DNA of 64,000 bases from Nocardia sp. BSTN01 (GTDB taxonomy: Bacteria; Actinomycetota; Actinomycetes; Mycobacteriales; Mycobacteriaceae), in contig NZ_JADKYP010000028.1 of NCBI RefSeq assembly GCF_015354405.1, forward strand, positions 1 through 64,000, in the 5' to 3' direction. The notes below the pieces were generated by a model. The model was not told where the DNA came from and did no database searches. It saw only the letters and a list, made by a program, of their open reading frames with translations. Both the position numbers and the translations under genes were made by a program. Below are positions 7,770-16,585 of the stretch, piece after piece. Position 1 is the first letter of the stretch. Each line of letters starts with the position of its first letter.

Positions 7770-8210
7770 CTAACGGCCGATCACCTGGCTCACCGCCGTG
7801 GACAACTCCTGCACCGGATCATTCCCCGGTGCGAAAGCGCGCCAGGCCACGTGATGATCCGGCCGGACCAGGATTGCGCCTTGCTCGCCGATCTCGCGCA
7901 GGGCAGACCATTGGCCCTGGTCGACATAGTCGACGCCCGAACCGGGTTCGCCACCGATCCCTGCGACCTCGATAGTCACCGCCCAGCGTTGCGCGACGGT
8001 CGCCACGGCTTCTCGCCACATCCGGTTGTCGCCGCCCAGCAGCAGTACGAACCTGTCATGTCCGACCAGATCCAGCGTCGAATGCCGGTTTCCGTCGCGC
8101 TCGAGCCAGGCGTGGGGAAGGCGATGGCCCGGCCGAGTCGTCGGCTGGTAGAGGTCGCCCATTGGTCGACCTGGGGCGGGTATCGCCAGCGGATATCCTC
8201 TGCCCCCCAC
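7770..8210 (-). pseudogene. FAD monooxygenase C-terminal fragment
   Basis: The 146 residues match the C-terminal part of PheA/TfdB-type aromatic FAD monooxygenases: a segment PTTRPGHRLPHAWLERDG, then the thioredoxin-like domain ending AILVRPDHHVAWRAFAPGND. The FAD-binding GxGxxG half, normally about 350 residues, is absent; upstream sequence contains only non-matching frames before the divergent hydrolase gene. The fragment cannot bind flavin and is judged a remnant, though it could be expressed as a stand-alone domain. Confidence 0.7.
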
Positions 8211-8324
8211 GGGACTCGTGGTGGTACTGCCGGTCCACTGCGGGAACCCCTGGGCGTCCCCCTAGAACCGGGGCGCCAGGGTTGCGCGCCTTGACGCTCC
8301 CGGGCAACCATGCATTAATGTCAG

Positions 8325-8344
8325 CACGCACGTTCGTTCGCGTG
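8325..8344. promoter_or_regulatory. Imperfect dyad before SGNH hydrolase
   Basis: CACGC and GCGTG arms enclose ACGTTCGTTC, 29 bases before the ATG at 8373. The central half-site resembles those upstream of the TetR gene at 7074, suggesting a shared regulator. Confidence 0.35.
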
Positions 8345-8372
8345 ACGACTTATCGGAGGGGAGGCATCGTCG

Positions 8373-9038
8373 ATGCCAGCAGTCGTGGGGATTTACACCG
8401 AAGCGACCGATCCCGATTGCCTCGATGAAGGGACCGCCGTGAATCTGCTCGCCGGCGCGCCACGGCGCGGTTTCGGGATTATCGGGGGCAGTACCGCCAA
8501 GGGTATCGGCGAGCACTACGAAGGCTACCGGACACTCGATTGGCCGGACCGGATCGTCGAATCACTCACCAAGGCGGTCGGACCCATCGAATATCTGAAC
8601 CTGGCGCAGATCGGTGTCGTCACAAATAAGGTGATCGAGCGTCAACTCGACGCAATGAAGGAATTTGCACCGGATCTGTCGTTCTTTTCCTGCGGTGGCA
8701 ACGATCTGTTTGTCGAGACGCCCGACTACGGGGCGATCGAGTGCAATCTGACGAAAATCTTCTCCTTCGGTTCCGCCACCGGCGCCCGGCTCGCGACGAT
8801 GACTCTGGCCGATGCCATCTCCGATCCGGCGATGATGATTTTCCGGGAACGTCTGGAGCGGTTGAACAATATCGTCCGGGCGAGGGCCGCGAAATACGAC
8901 GTCATTCTCGTCGACCTGTGGAACCATTCCATCGGTCAGCGGCCGAATATCTTGAGCTCGGACAAGATTCACTTCACCATGGCCGGCAACGCGGTCCTGG
9001 GTGCCGAGGTGATCAAGGCGTTAGCGGCGGCGAAGTGA
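8373..9038 (+). CDS. SGNH/GDSL-like hydrolase
   Basis: A 221-residue soluble protein of the SGNH fold. Block I reads FGIIGGSTAKGIGE, holding the nucleophile serine (GGS in place of the usual GDS). Block III is FFSCGGNDLF (GxND), and block V is DKIHFTMAG with the catalytic Asp/His pair. There is no signal peptide, so it probably acts on a cytoplasmic ester. A GGAGGGGAGG run lies about 12 bases before the ATG. The two residues between the oxyanion blocks look intact. The substrate is unknown. The mycothiol-type gene follows 26 bases later. Confidence 0.75.
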   Translation: MPAVVGIYTEATDPDCLDEGTAVNLLAGAPRRGFGIIGGSTAKGIGEHYEGYRTLDWPDRIVESLTKAVGPIEYLNLAQIGVVTNKVIERQLDAMKEFAPDLSFFSCGGNDLFVETPDYGAIECNLTKIFSFGSATGARLATMTLADAISDPAMMIFRERLERLNNIVRARAAKYDVILVDLWNHSIGQRPNILSSDKIHFTMAGNAVLGAEVIKALAAAK

Positions 9039-9064
9039 GCCTGGAGGGTAGCTGTCACCGCCCG

Positions 9065-9838
9065 ATGCCAGCGCTCGACCTGAAGGCGCAGTGTACGGCG
9101 TTGGTGAACCAGACGAACGCGCTGGCGGATCTGACTCGCGGCGTCGATCCGTCGACACCGGTACCGACCTGCCCGGAGTGGTCGATCGCGAACCTGATGA
9201 CCCATGTAGGGCGGGGCCATCGATGGGCGGCAGCGATGATCCAAGGCCAGGCCACCGAGGAGTTGGACTGGAAGTCCGTCCCCGAGGGCAGACTTCCCAA
9301 GGATCCAGAGCAGGCCGACGAATGGCTTCGCAGGAGTGCGCGGTTGATCGTCGAAGCGGTCGATGGCACCGGAGCCGACACTCCGATCTGGTGTCATGTC
9401 GGCCCGCCGCAACCGGCGCGGTGGTGGGTGCGCCGCCGACTGCACGAGGCCACAGCGCATGGCGCCGATGCGGCTCTCGCGTTGGGCACGGGCGTCTCAC
9501 TACCCACTGAACTCGCTGCGGACGGGATCTCCGAATTCGTCGAGTTCCTGACGCTGACACTGCATGGCACGACCGCGAACGTGTTGCCGGCCGGAACCAC
9601 ACTGATTCTGCGCGCGACCGACCACCGGCTCCGAGCCGCCTATGAATGGACTCTATGCCAGTCCGCGGATGGCATAGAGTACCGTCGCAAACCTTTCGAT
9701 AACTCGACCCTTGTCAGCGGGACATGTAGCGATCTATTCCTCGTTTTGCTACGCCGAATTGCTGTGAAGGACACACGTATCGACATTATCGGCGACAGTG
9801 GCGTCTTCGAGGACTGGCTCGCGCGTACACCGTATTGA
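9065..9838 (+). CDS. Mycothiol-dependent maleylpyruvate isomerase family protein
   Basis: A 257-residue protein of the DinB-like MDMPI family, in which mycothiol serves as cofactor for isomerase or transferase reactions. The N-terminal helical bundle contains TCPEWSIANLMTHVGRGHRW, with the family's metal-binding histidine region, and RRRLHEATAHGADAAL supplies the other metal ligands. The last 80 residues match the MDMPI C-terminal domain. An in-frame ATG follows GGAGG by about 18 bases, so the start is likely but not certain. Close spacing to the SGNH hydrolase suggests cotranscription. The substrate cannot be told. Confidence 0.8.
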   Translation: MPALDLKAQCTALVNQTNALADLTRGVDPSTPVPTCPEWSIANLMTHVGRGHRWAAAMIQGQATEELDWKSVPEGRLPKDPEQADEWLRRSARLIVEAVDGTGADTPIWCHVGPPQPARWWVRRRLHEATAHGADAALALGTGVSLPTELAADGISEFVEFLTLTLHGTTANVLPAGTTLILRATDHRLRAAYEWTLCQSADGIEYRRKPFDNSTLVSGTCSDLFLVLLRRIAVKDTRIDIIGDSGVFEDWLARTPY

Positions 9839-10402
9839 TTCACGGTCGACATGACCGCGCATCAGCTGAACCGATCCCTCGGCGCGCAGCATCACATCTC
9901 TTCGATTTGACGGTTCCCATTCACTGCGTGACGATAGGTCAGGGCGGGAAATGCACTGAACAATCTACACAAAGAGGGGTGGAGAGGGTTCCGAAAATTA
10001 CAGCTAGCGTGGCGCAACACGACTTTTCGGCCGCACATCGACGAATTTGAGGATGTAAGACAGGGTTCCCGGGGTCAACCCTCGGATGGCGGACTTCCAG
10101 CACATACTTCACTCGAAGCGGCACGGAAATATCTCTATTCGAGTAGTGGATTACACCTTTGCCTCGCACAACGGCATCGCGGTCCGCGGCCGCGTCAGGC
10201 GGTGTTCGTCCGCGGCACGTCGGTGCCGTGCGGCGCGATCGGCTCCCGCCCTACAGTGCGGCGCGCTCGTTCACGCGTGCGGCACTGCCGTGGCGTTCAG
10301 CGGCGGACTCGTACACGCTCGGCCGAAACGGCCATGTCGCGTCGCGTCACCGGCAGCCCCGCCGCCGGCTCCGAGATTCGAATACGGCCACGCCCGGGAC
10401 AA
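9839..10402. other. 564-bp intergenic stretch
   Basis: The stretch between two convergent genes contains AT-richer DNA near 9900-10150 than its surroundings. No frame has both a ribosome binding site and a protein-like composition, and I see no tRNA, repeat or strong hairpin. Confidence 0.4.
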
Positions 10403-10966
10403 TCACGGTGTGTGCAGCTGACGAGCATTCCGCAATGCGTCGCGCGCGCGATCGAACACGGCCAACGGAGGTCCTGCCACGAGATTGGCCCCCCGCGACT
10501 CACCCGCGTGCGGATGCGGGCGGGTAGGTGCCATGGCTTCCGCACCTCGGACCGTGTTGGCCATGTGGGCGAGCTGGGTTCCCGAAAACGACTGGCGCAG
10601 TACGGCGAACTCTTCCTTTTCCTCGTGTTCCGCGTGCTCCAGAACGGCTCCGGCGAACGCGGAGAGTTTGGCGTCGAATTCCGGGTGATCCACGCCCAGG
10701 TCGTAGAGTTCGGCGAGGTCGTGCTTCGCCTCCTTCTCCTCTGCCAGCCTGTTCTCCACCATCGGCTTCACACCGAACTGCGCTCGCGCGGCCGCCGGAT
10801 GGACGACTTCTTCCTCGGCGGTCTCGTGCACCGCCAGCAGCCGTACCAGCTCCTCGAACAGGTTCTGCTTGTCGGCCGGTCCGGCGCGCAACTTGCCGAA
10901 GAGATCTTCGATCTGCCGATGCTGCGCCGTCAACAGGTCTACGACATCCGCTTTCTCCGCGCTCAT
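10403..10966 (-). CDS. Hemerythrin domain-containing protein
   Basis: A 187-residue cytoplasmic protein with a four-helix hemerythrin domain, which binds a di-iron centre and senses or stores oxygen or related species. Visible ligands are HRQIEDLF (first helix), HETAEEEVVHP (second), the HDLAELY helix and HAEHEEKEEF (last), the spacing expected for the family. The C-terminal 50 residues are extra and unstructured-looking. It lies 48 bases downstream of nothing on its strand other than the membrane gene at 11476, which precedes it and may be cotranscribed. Confidence 0.85.
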   Translation of the reverse strand: MSAEKADVVDLLTAQHRQIEDLFGKLRAGPADKQNLFEELVRLLAVHETAEEEVVHPAAARAQFGVKPMVENRLAEEKEAKHDLAELYDLGVDHPEFDAKLSAFAGAVLEHAEHEEKEEFAVLRQSFSGTQLAHMANTVRGAEAMAPTRPHPHAGESRGANLVAGPPLAVFDRARDALRNARQLHTP

Positions 10967-11014
10967 CTGCCAACACCTTCTTCTACCGAGAACGAATTCG
11001 CTTTCTCCATTTCC

Positions 11015-11476
11015 TCAGCGGAACTGGCTCTGCAACGTCGCAGTGGTCACCGCTCCGTAGACCAGGTGCGGCACCACGTCGCTGAGCCAGTCCGCGGTCG
11101 TCCACCTCCGCGGATCACTCACCCCGAGCACGAACATCGGCACGGCCGCGCCGACCATCGCCGCCGTCCCCGCGGCCACCGCACCGACCGGGCTCGCCGG
11201 GTGCCAGCCGAGCGAGCGAACCGCGCCGGCGGCCATACCGACACCCACCCCGGTCATGATGCCCAGAATCGATCCCGCAGCGTGAATTCGGTTGTCCCGC
11301 TGAGGTTTCGGGCCGGGTATCGAAAGGTGGGCCAGGCCGGTGAGTTTTTCGACCGTCTGTTCCGGGGTACTGCTGGGCCCGCGGCCGCGCAGCAGCATGT
11401 CCAGATAGGTGGTGGCGTTCAGGGCGGCCGTACCCGCCGCGCCGGCTGCGGCGCCACGCAGCAACGAGGTGAACAT
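11015..11476 (-). CDS. Conserved membrane protein, unknown function
   Basis: A 153-residue protein starting MFTSLLRGAAAGAAGTAALN. Three hydrophobic segments are visible: near residues 5-22, 69-92 and 96-120. A GRGPSSTPEQTVEKL linker is typical of small actinobacterial membrane proteins found near stress genes. The open frame extends further upstream, but that part is arginine-rich. It is divergent from the decarboxylase gene and lies just upstream of the hemerythrin gene. No function can be assigned. Confidence 0.6.
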   Translation of the reverse strand: MFTSLLRGAAAGAAGTAALNATTYLDMLLRGRGPSSTPEQTVEKLTGLAHLSIPGPKPQRDNRIHAAGSILGIMTGVGVGMAAGAVRSLGWHPASPVGAVAAGTAAMVGAAVPMFVLGVSDPRRWTTADWLSDVVPHLVYGAVTTATLQSQFR

Positions 11477-11603
11477 GGTCGGCGAGTGCCCGAGGCGACG
11501 GCACCGAAACGCGTGGCGTCCCGATCGCGTGGCGGTGTTGCCAGGTATAGACGGGCCCACGGGGGTAGCCGAGAGGTGGGGTGGCGAGTGGAAGGGGTTC
11601 GAC

Positions 11604-12788
11604 GTGAGTCATAGGGCGATCGCGCAGCGGCTGAGAGAGCTTCTCGACGAAAATCCGGACTTGGCCGCCGGCTTGGAGCGGTCATTGGTGCAGGCGCGGC
11701 AGGTAGCCGAAGAAGGGCTGAAGGACGAGTTGCTCGAAGCGCTGCCGTGGCCGCAGTCCGTGGCGGAGTACGTCGACTACATCGACGATTTCGCTCGTTG
11801 GGTGCCGCGGGAGACCGATTCGCCCGCATGGCGCGCCCAAGCACCGCAACATCGGTACGCCCAAGAGGTCAGCGACCGGCTCTCCCATTTCTTCTGGATC
11901 ATCGACCAGAAAGCCGACGGCCATGACACGTCTGTGGCATACGGCTCCGACACATTCCGGGAATGGGTCACCGACTTCGCCCGAGACTGGGGCAGTTTCC
12001 TCGACACTCCCGAATCCTTCGGTCCGGACGTGCTGAAATCGTTCGTCGACAACGCTCCCGAATACCACGTGGGTGACTCCATGATCGACGGCAAGCCGAA
12101 TGCACCCAGCGGCTGGATGACCTTCAACCAGTTCTTCGCCCGCGAACTGAACGGCGGCCTACGGCCGATCGCCGAACCCGGCAGCAACCTGGTGATAACC
12201 TCACCCGCCGACTGCAGCTTCCAGCACCGATACGACATCGACGACGCCTCGAACATTCCGGCGACCACGATCAAGGACACCCACAAGTACGGCAATATCT
12301 GCACGCTTCTCACCGGCAGCGAATACGCCGAGAAGTTCGCCGGCGGCACCTTCGCCCACTACATGTTGCCGACCTACGCCTATCACCGCTTCCATCTGCC
12401 GGTGGGCGGCGTGATCAAAGAGTCGTTCGTGACTCACGGACAAGCGTTCATGCAGGTCGAGCTGTCCGACCATGGTTTGAAGGGTCAGGACAACGCCGAG
12501 ACCGGCTTCGAGTTCTTCCAGACCCGGGGCGTGGTCATCATCGACACCACAGACTCCCCGTGCGGCGATATAGGAACGGTGGCGGTCGTATGCGTCGGCA
12601 TGCAGAACGTCGCATCGGTGACCCTCACCTGCACGCCCGGTAAGCACATGGCCAAGGGCGACGAATTCGGCTATTTCAGCTTCGGAGGTTCCGACATCAT
12701 CCTGCTTTTCCAAAAGCGTGTCGAAATCGACATAGATACCGCCGAGGAAACCCACCTGGTCGGTGTGCCGGTGGCGCGGTGCGGCTGA
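11604..12788 (+). CDS. Phosphatidylserine decarboxylase-family (PsiD-like) enzyme
   Basis: A 394-residue pyruvoyl-type decarboxylase. The N-terminal 150 residues (AEYVDYIDDFARWVPRET, then SDRLSHFFWIID) match the PSDC extension found in PsiD-like aromatic amino acid decarboxylases rather than classical membrane PSD. The C-terminal half carries ARELNGGLRPI, HRFHLPVGG and the self-cleavage motif FGYFSFGGSDIILLF, where the serine becomes the pyruvoyl group. The start is a GTG after GAAGGGG. No PssA gene accompanies it, which also argues against phospholipid synthesis. Substrate could be phosphatidylserine or an aromatic amino acid. Confidence 0.75.
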   Translation: MSHRAIAQRLRELLDENPDLAAGLERSLVQARQVAEEGLKDELLEALPWPQSVAEYVDYIDDFARWVPRETDSPAWRAQAPQHRYAQEVSDRLSHFFWIIDQKADGHDTSVAYGSDTFREWVTDFARDWGSFLDTPESFGPDVLKSFVDNAPEYHVGDSMIDGKPNAPSGWMTFNQFFARELNGGLRPIAEPGSNLVITSPADCSFQHRYDIDDASNIPATTIKDTHKYGNICTLLTGSEYAEKFAGGTFAHYMLPTYAYHRFHLPVGGVIKESFVTHGQAFMQVELSDHGLKGQDNAETGFEFFQTRGVVIIDTTDSPCGDIGTVAVVCVGMQNVASVTLTCTPGKHMAKGDEFGYFSFGGSDIILLFQKRVEIDIDTAEETHLVGVPVARCG

Positions 12789-12835
12789 CCGGTCCCCACC
12801 ACGCTCTCACCGTAGGCGGCGGCGCACGCGCGCGG

Positions 12836-13117
12836 TCAGTCGTAGCGAAATTGCTCTGCCCGCTGATGCAGGCGCTCGGCAAAAGTGTCCATCCACGCCG
12901 TGCTCTCGCACTCCCCGGAAGAATCAGCGCGACCGCGCCGCGGCAGCGGACCGGCGGGATCGGGACGCAGATCTCGGCGCGAGCGAGCGCTCAACGCCAC
13001 CAGCCGCACCGCCCAATCCACATAATCGGGCACGCTCATGCCCGCCTGGTCGGCGGCCTCGCACAACGCGCCCCAGTCGGTGTCGTCGAGCGACACGGTG
13101 ATCTCCCTGCTCGCCAT
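12836..13117 (-). CDS. Small hypothetical protein, possible RHH fold
   Basis: A 93-residue protein beginning MASREITVSLDDTDWGALCE. The short strand followed by two helices (EAADQAGMSVPDYVDWAVRL) resembles ribbon-helix-helix antitoxins and repressors, but the match is weak. The C-terminal half is charged and low in complexity. The longer open frame upstream lacks a ribosome binding site. It is convergent with the decarboxylase gene. Confidence 0.5.
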   Translation of the reverse strand: MASREITVSLDDTDWGALCEAADQAGMSVPDYVDWAVRLVALSARSRRDLRPDPAGPLPRRGRADSSGECESTAWMDTFAERLHQRAEQFRYD

Positions 13118-13348
13118 ACCCGTCCACGGTAGACCTGCCAGGAAAACCCGGCGAGCCACGCCTCCCTCGCCTCGCGACCCGGCCCCGTCACCGACCTCAT
13201 CGAAGGAGCATCGGCGGCGACTCGCACGCGGCGGTATGCCGTCCCAGCGCGCCCGAGTCGTCGCCGCCACGGGTACGCGAAACCACCCGAGCCTCCGGTG
13301 CCGTGGCGCCCGAGGCCGGGTGGTGGTCGACGCGATGGCCGCAGTGAC

Positions 13349-14461
13349 CTACGAGGACACGGGAATCGAGGTCGCGCGGGCGCCCTTGCTGGCGAGGGCG
13401 AACACCGGGAGATCCAGGATGGTGCGGAAACCGGACTCGGCCGCGACGACCGCGGACACCGCGTTGCAGGCCATGGCAACTGTCGACAGGAAACTCTCGT
13501 AGCCGCCCGGTGCGGTCACCTCGATCGTCTGCTCGCGGCCGACGATGGTGAGGAAGTCACCGCGGGCCACAGGGTCGTCGGCCTCGAAAATGCCGAAGTG
13601 GGTGGCGAATTCGATGACCGGCTCGCCGGCCCGGATTCCCCGCGCCCGATGGACGACGCCGGCGACCGTGCCGGCCGGGACGGCGACGTGCTCGCCCGCC
13701 CTGTCGGCGCCGGCGACGAGGTGACGCTCCACGGGGTCCACCTCGATGCTGTCGAGGGTCCACTCGAGGCCCCGTGCCAGCGCGGCGATGCTCTGGTCGA
13801 ATCCGACATGCCCCATCACCCGGCCCGACCGCTGGCGCGCGTCGAACTCGTCCGGGGTGAGCCCGAGGCCGAACTTCTGCAGAATGGCGCCGTAGCGACT
13901 CATATCCGCTGTGCGCCGCACCGCCACGCGCCGGACCTCGGTGGTCAGCCCGCTGAGCACCAGCGGCAGCGTGTCCATGAGCATGCCGGGGTTGCAGCCG
14001 GTGCCCAGTACGGAGACGCCGTGCTCCCGTGCGACCCGGTCGAGCCGAGCCACGATCTCGGGATGGCTCAGGCTCGGCTCGCGAAGCTCCTCGCAGATCG
14101 ACACCACGTTCATCCCCCGCTCGAGGAGTGCCGTGATCGTGGGCTCGATTCCCTCCAGCCACGACGACGTGGCGACGACGGCCACGTCGGCGCGCGGCAG
14201 CACGTCGGCCGACGAGACGACGGGTACCGAGGGGGCGCGCGCGACCAGCGACGCCAGATCGACCCCCAGCAGCGCCGGCCGGATGTCCAGCGCTCCCACC
14301 AGCGCGCAATCCTCACGACGGACGAGGGACTCGACGATGGCGAGACCGGTGGCGCCGAGACCGACGACCACCACCTCGAGCTTCGGTGGCACGTCCCGCG
14401 TCGCTCCCCGAGACGCGGCAGCGTAGCCGGACGCCGGGTCGAGGGTGTTCGGAGTGCGCAT
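13349..14461 (-). CDS. Diaminopentanoate/dihydrodipicolinate-type NAD(P) dehydrogenase
   Basis: A 370-residue oxidoreductase. The Rossmann segment VVVVGLGATGLAIVESLVRR at about residues 31-50, a D-I-R after strand two, and the later GTGCNPGMLMDTLPLVLSG match the 2,4-diaminopentanoate dehydrogenase branch of the dihydrodipicolinate reductase family. Such enzymes oxidise or reduce amino acids at an amine carbon. The ATG at 14461 has AAAGG eight bases upstream; an earlier ATG at 14596 overlaps the operator at 14593. It is divergent from the cluster's other genes but shares the operator motif, so it probably belongs to the same pathway. Confidence 0.7.
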   Translation of the reverse strand: MRTPNTLDPASGYAAASRGATRDVPPKLEVVVVGLGATGLAIVESLVRREDCALVGALDIRPALLGVDLASLVARAPSVPVVSSADVLPRADVAVVATSSWLEGIEPTITALLERGMNVVSICEELREPSLSHPEIVARLDRVAREHGVSVLGTGCNPGMLMDTLPLVLSGLTTEVRRVAVRRTADMSRYGAILQKFGLGLTPDEFDARQRSGRVMGHVGFDQSIAALARGLEWTLDSIEVDPVERHLVAGADRAGEHVAVPAGTVAGVVHRARGIRAGEPVIEFATHFGIFEADDPVARGDFLTIVGREQTIEVTAPGGYESFLSTVAMACNAVSAVVAAESGFRTILDLPVFALASKGARATSIPVSS

Positions 14462-14592
14462 CGCACCGCCTTTCCGATAGGGGCTGATTCGGAGGGCACG
14501 ACCGGCGGACCGCTGCTCGAGCGCATCGGCGGTCGCCTCGATCGCGGCGTCAGCGCGGTTCTGCCCTGACCTTCTGCGATCAGAAGACTTGT

Positions 14593-14616
14593 TCATATGA
14601 CTTTATCATTTGATCA
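14593..14616 (-). promoter_or_regulatory. Cluster operator, site 1
   Basis: On the minus strand this reads as TGATCAAATGATAAAGTCAT plus ATGA, one of five related 24-mers in this cluster. It matches site 2 at about 20 of 24 positions and lies upstream of the dehydrogenase gene at 14461. The binding protein is inferred to be the TetR regulator at 25483. Confidence 0.65.
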
Positions 14617-14694
14617 GCCTGGAAACATCTCCTTCCGCGACAGAACTCCCGACGGCCCGGAGTGTTGACCTGCCGCATCGCCTTGGATACGCTC

Positions 14695-14718
14695 TGATCA
14701 AATGACTTAGTCGTATGA
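14695..14718 (+). promoter_or_regulatory. Cluster operator, site 2
   Basis: Plus-strand copy of the same 24-mer (TGATCAAATGACTTAGTCGT plus ATGA). Its core ATGACTTAGTCGT is close to a perfect dyad. It faces the small genes at 14790 and 15086, 80 bp from site 1 on the other strand, forming a divergent control region. Confidence 0.65.
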
Positions 14719-14789
14719 ATTGCCCCACTCGTGGGCGAGACCGACCAAGGGCGTCATCCGCGACAGAACGATGGGCAAGGGAAGCTTCG

Positions 14790-15017
14790 ATGCACTTCGC
14801 AGATCCGCAGCCACTGGACAGGGATGTGCAGCTTCGGATTTGGCTGGGCGGCATGGCTTTCGACTTTCGCACCACCCGTACGGCAGCCCTCACGTTCTTC
14901 ACCGAATGGGGACGTCGGCGCCGGGAGGCGATCGAGCTGGTCACCGAAACACCTTCCGATACGAGCCTTCTGCCGCGTCTTCCGTGCGAGCGGTTGTTCC
15001 ACGATCCTGCGAGTTGA
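14790..15017 (+). CDS. Small hypothetical protein
   Basis: A 75-residue frame starting MHFADPQPLDRDVQLRIWLG, 71 bases after operator site 2. A GGGAAGC run lies upstream of the ATG. The central part (FDFRTTRTAALTFFTEWGRR) predicts as helix; no family is recognised. It is supported mainly by position and frame, so it may not be a real gene. Confidence 0.35.
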   Translation: MHFADPQPLDRDVQLRIWLGGMAFDFRTTRTAALTFFTEWGRRRREAIELVTETPSDTSLLPRLPCERLFHDPAS

Positions 15018-15085
15018 GCTTTCGGCCCGAGTTCGCGCGATGTGCGCAACGGTCATCGAGAACACGAACAACGAGGGATATCGAT

Positions 15086-15352
15086 ATGGAAGACCCCAGC
15101 CGGGCGGCCGGTGCAGCATCCACACTGTCGAGGCTCGTCGTACAGCAACAAACGCGGGAGGTGCTCAATCACTTCGGCTCGTGCCCCGAATGTGGTTATG
15201 CCGCAAACGCATTCATGAATGTCACCTACTATGCGGACGGCACGGCAACCGTAACCACACGCGGGACGTGCGGGCTTCCCTGTGGTTGGTCCGGCCCCAC
15301 CGAGGTCACCAAGATGACCGGACCTACCTCGCCACGAGTCGATTTCGCCTGA
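15086..15352 (+). CDS. Small zinc-ribbon-like hypothetical protein
   Basis: An 88-residue protein starting MEDPSRAAGAASTLSRLVVQ. The cysteines in CPECGY and in GTCGLPCGWSG are spaced like the two knuckles of a zinc ribbon. Between them is a beta segment (FMNVTYYADGTATVTTRG). The GAGG-containing purine run lies about ten bases before the ATG. It is the second gene after operator site 2. Its role in the cluster is unknown; nucleic-acid or protein binding is a guess from the ribbon. Confidence 0.55.
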   Translation: MEDPSRAAGAASTLSRLVVQQQTREVLNHFGSCPECGYAANAFMNVTYYADGTATVTTRGTCGLPCGWSGPTEVTKMTGPTSPRVDFA

Positions 15353-15505
15353 GCGACGCCGCGACCTCCGTGGCCTGCGGCTACACAGCGAGAAGCCGCG
15401 AGACGAGCGCCCGATCTCGAACGGCCGGATGTTGCCGGCCGGGATCGGTGCGCCCGCCCCTGCGTGCAGGAGCCGGTCTCGCCCGCTCGCCGCGGGCGAT
15501 GCGGC

Positions 15506-16462
15506 TCAGTGGGCGAAGTGCCTCCGGAGATGGTGCGCCGCGTCGGCGACAGCGCGCCTGGCCTTGTCGATAACAGCCACCTCGGTGAAAAAGCCGTGCG
15601 GGACACCGTCGTACTGGCGAATTTCCACCTCGGCGCCGGCGCGCGCCGCCGTTGCGGCGAAATGCTCGTAGTCCGACCTCAGTACGTCCACCTCGGCCGC
15701 CACCAGCAACGTCGGCGGCAGCGCGTGAAGGGTATCGGACAGGATGGGCACAGCACGCGGATCCGCTTCGCTGTCCGCGGCGTAGTTCGACCAGAACCAC
15801 AGCGCGTCGGCCTTACAGAGAACCGGCGCGTGCTCGAAGGCGTCCCAGGACGGGCCCGCGTGAGCGTTCGATGTCGCGGGATACGCCAGGACGAGCGCCC
15901 TCGGCGCGGTGCGGCGCGCTTCGGCCAGCGCGGTGCAGACCGACAGCGCGAGATTTCCACCGGCACTGTCACCGGCCAGCGCGATCCGGGACGGGTCGAC
16001 GCCGAGTGACGCCGCCTCCCGCTCGACCCAGTCGTAGGTTCGCAGACAATCGTCCGCGGCCGCGGGGAAGACGTGTTCGGGGGCGCGCCGGTATTCGACG
16101 GAGATGACGACACACTCCGCCTCGGCACACAGTGACCTACAGACGTCATCGACGCCGTTCAATGTCCCGACGACGAAACCGCCGCCGTGGATGTAGATCA
16201 CGGCGGGCAGTCCGTGTGCGGACGAAGGGCGGTAACAACGCACTCGGAGCGGACCGCCAGGACCGTCGACGGCCCGGTCCTCGACGCTGTGCACCGGGCG
16301 TATCGGCTGTCGAGCGCCGTCGGCCGTATCGAAGATCGACCGCACGCCTTCCACCCCGTACCGGGCGTACGGAGGCGGCGGCGCCTGACGGAGCAGCGCT
16401 TGCGCGAACGCGCGCGCGTCCTCGTCGAGCAGGTCGAGCATGGCGGTTTCGGACAGGCCCAT
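15506..16462 (-). CDS. HSL-family alpha/beta hydrolase
   Basis: A 318-residue esterase of the hormone-sensitive lipase type. The oxyanion motif YIHGGGF is near residue 92, the nucleophile elbow GDSAGG near 164, the acid in EVDVLRSD near 261 and the histidine in VPHGF near 290. It is cytoplasmic and would cleave short acyl esters or a lactone, which would fit action on products of the Baeyer-Villiger-type monooxygenase encoded nearby. It is divergent from the operon that begins at 16586, with operator site 3 between them. Confidence 0.85.
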   Translation of the reverse strand: MGLSETAMLDLLDEDARAFAQALLRQAPPPPYARYGVEGVRSIFDTADGARQPIRPVHSVEDRAVDGPGGPLRVRCYRPSSAHGLPAVIYIHGGGFVVGTLNGVDDVCRSLCAEAECVVISVEYRRAPEHVFPAAADDCLRTYDWVEREAASLGVDPSRIALAGDSAGGNLALSVCTALAEARRTAPRALVLAYPATSNAHAGPSWDAFEHAPVLCKADALWFWSNYAADSEADPRAVPILSDTLHALPPTLLVAAEVDVLRSDYEHFAATAARAGAEVEIRQYDGVPHGFFTEVAVIDKARRAVADAAHHLRRHFAH

Positions 16463-16539
16463 CCGAGCCTCCCTTCCAGGTCACCTATCACCTCGCGCAG
16501 GAACGAAGCGGGTCTCGGGTATTGACAGAGCACCCGATT

Positions 16540-16563
16540 AGATCACATGATTAAGTCACATGA
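16540..16563 (+). promoter_or_regulatory. Cluster operator, site 3
   Basis: AGATCACATGATTAAGTCAC plus ATGA, the third copy of the 24-mer. It ends 22 bases before the ATG at 16586, the same distance as site 5 before the PhyH gene, so both probably overlap the core promoter in the same way. It could also serve the divergent hydrolase. Confidence 0.7.
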
Positions 16564-16585
16564 CCACCGCTGCAGAGAGGCAGAC

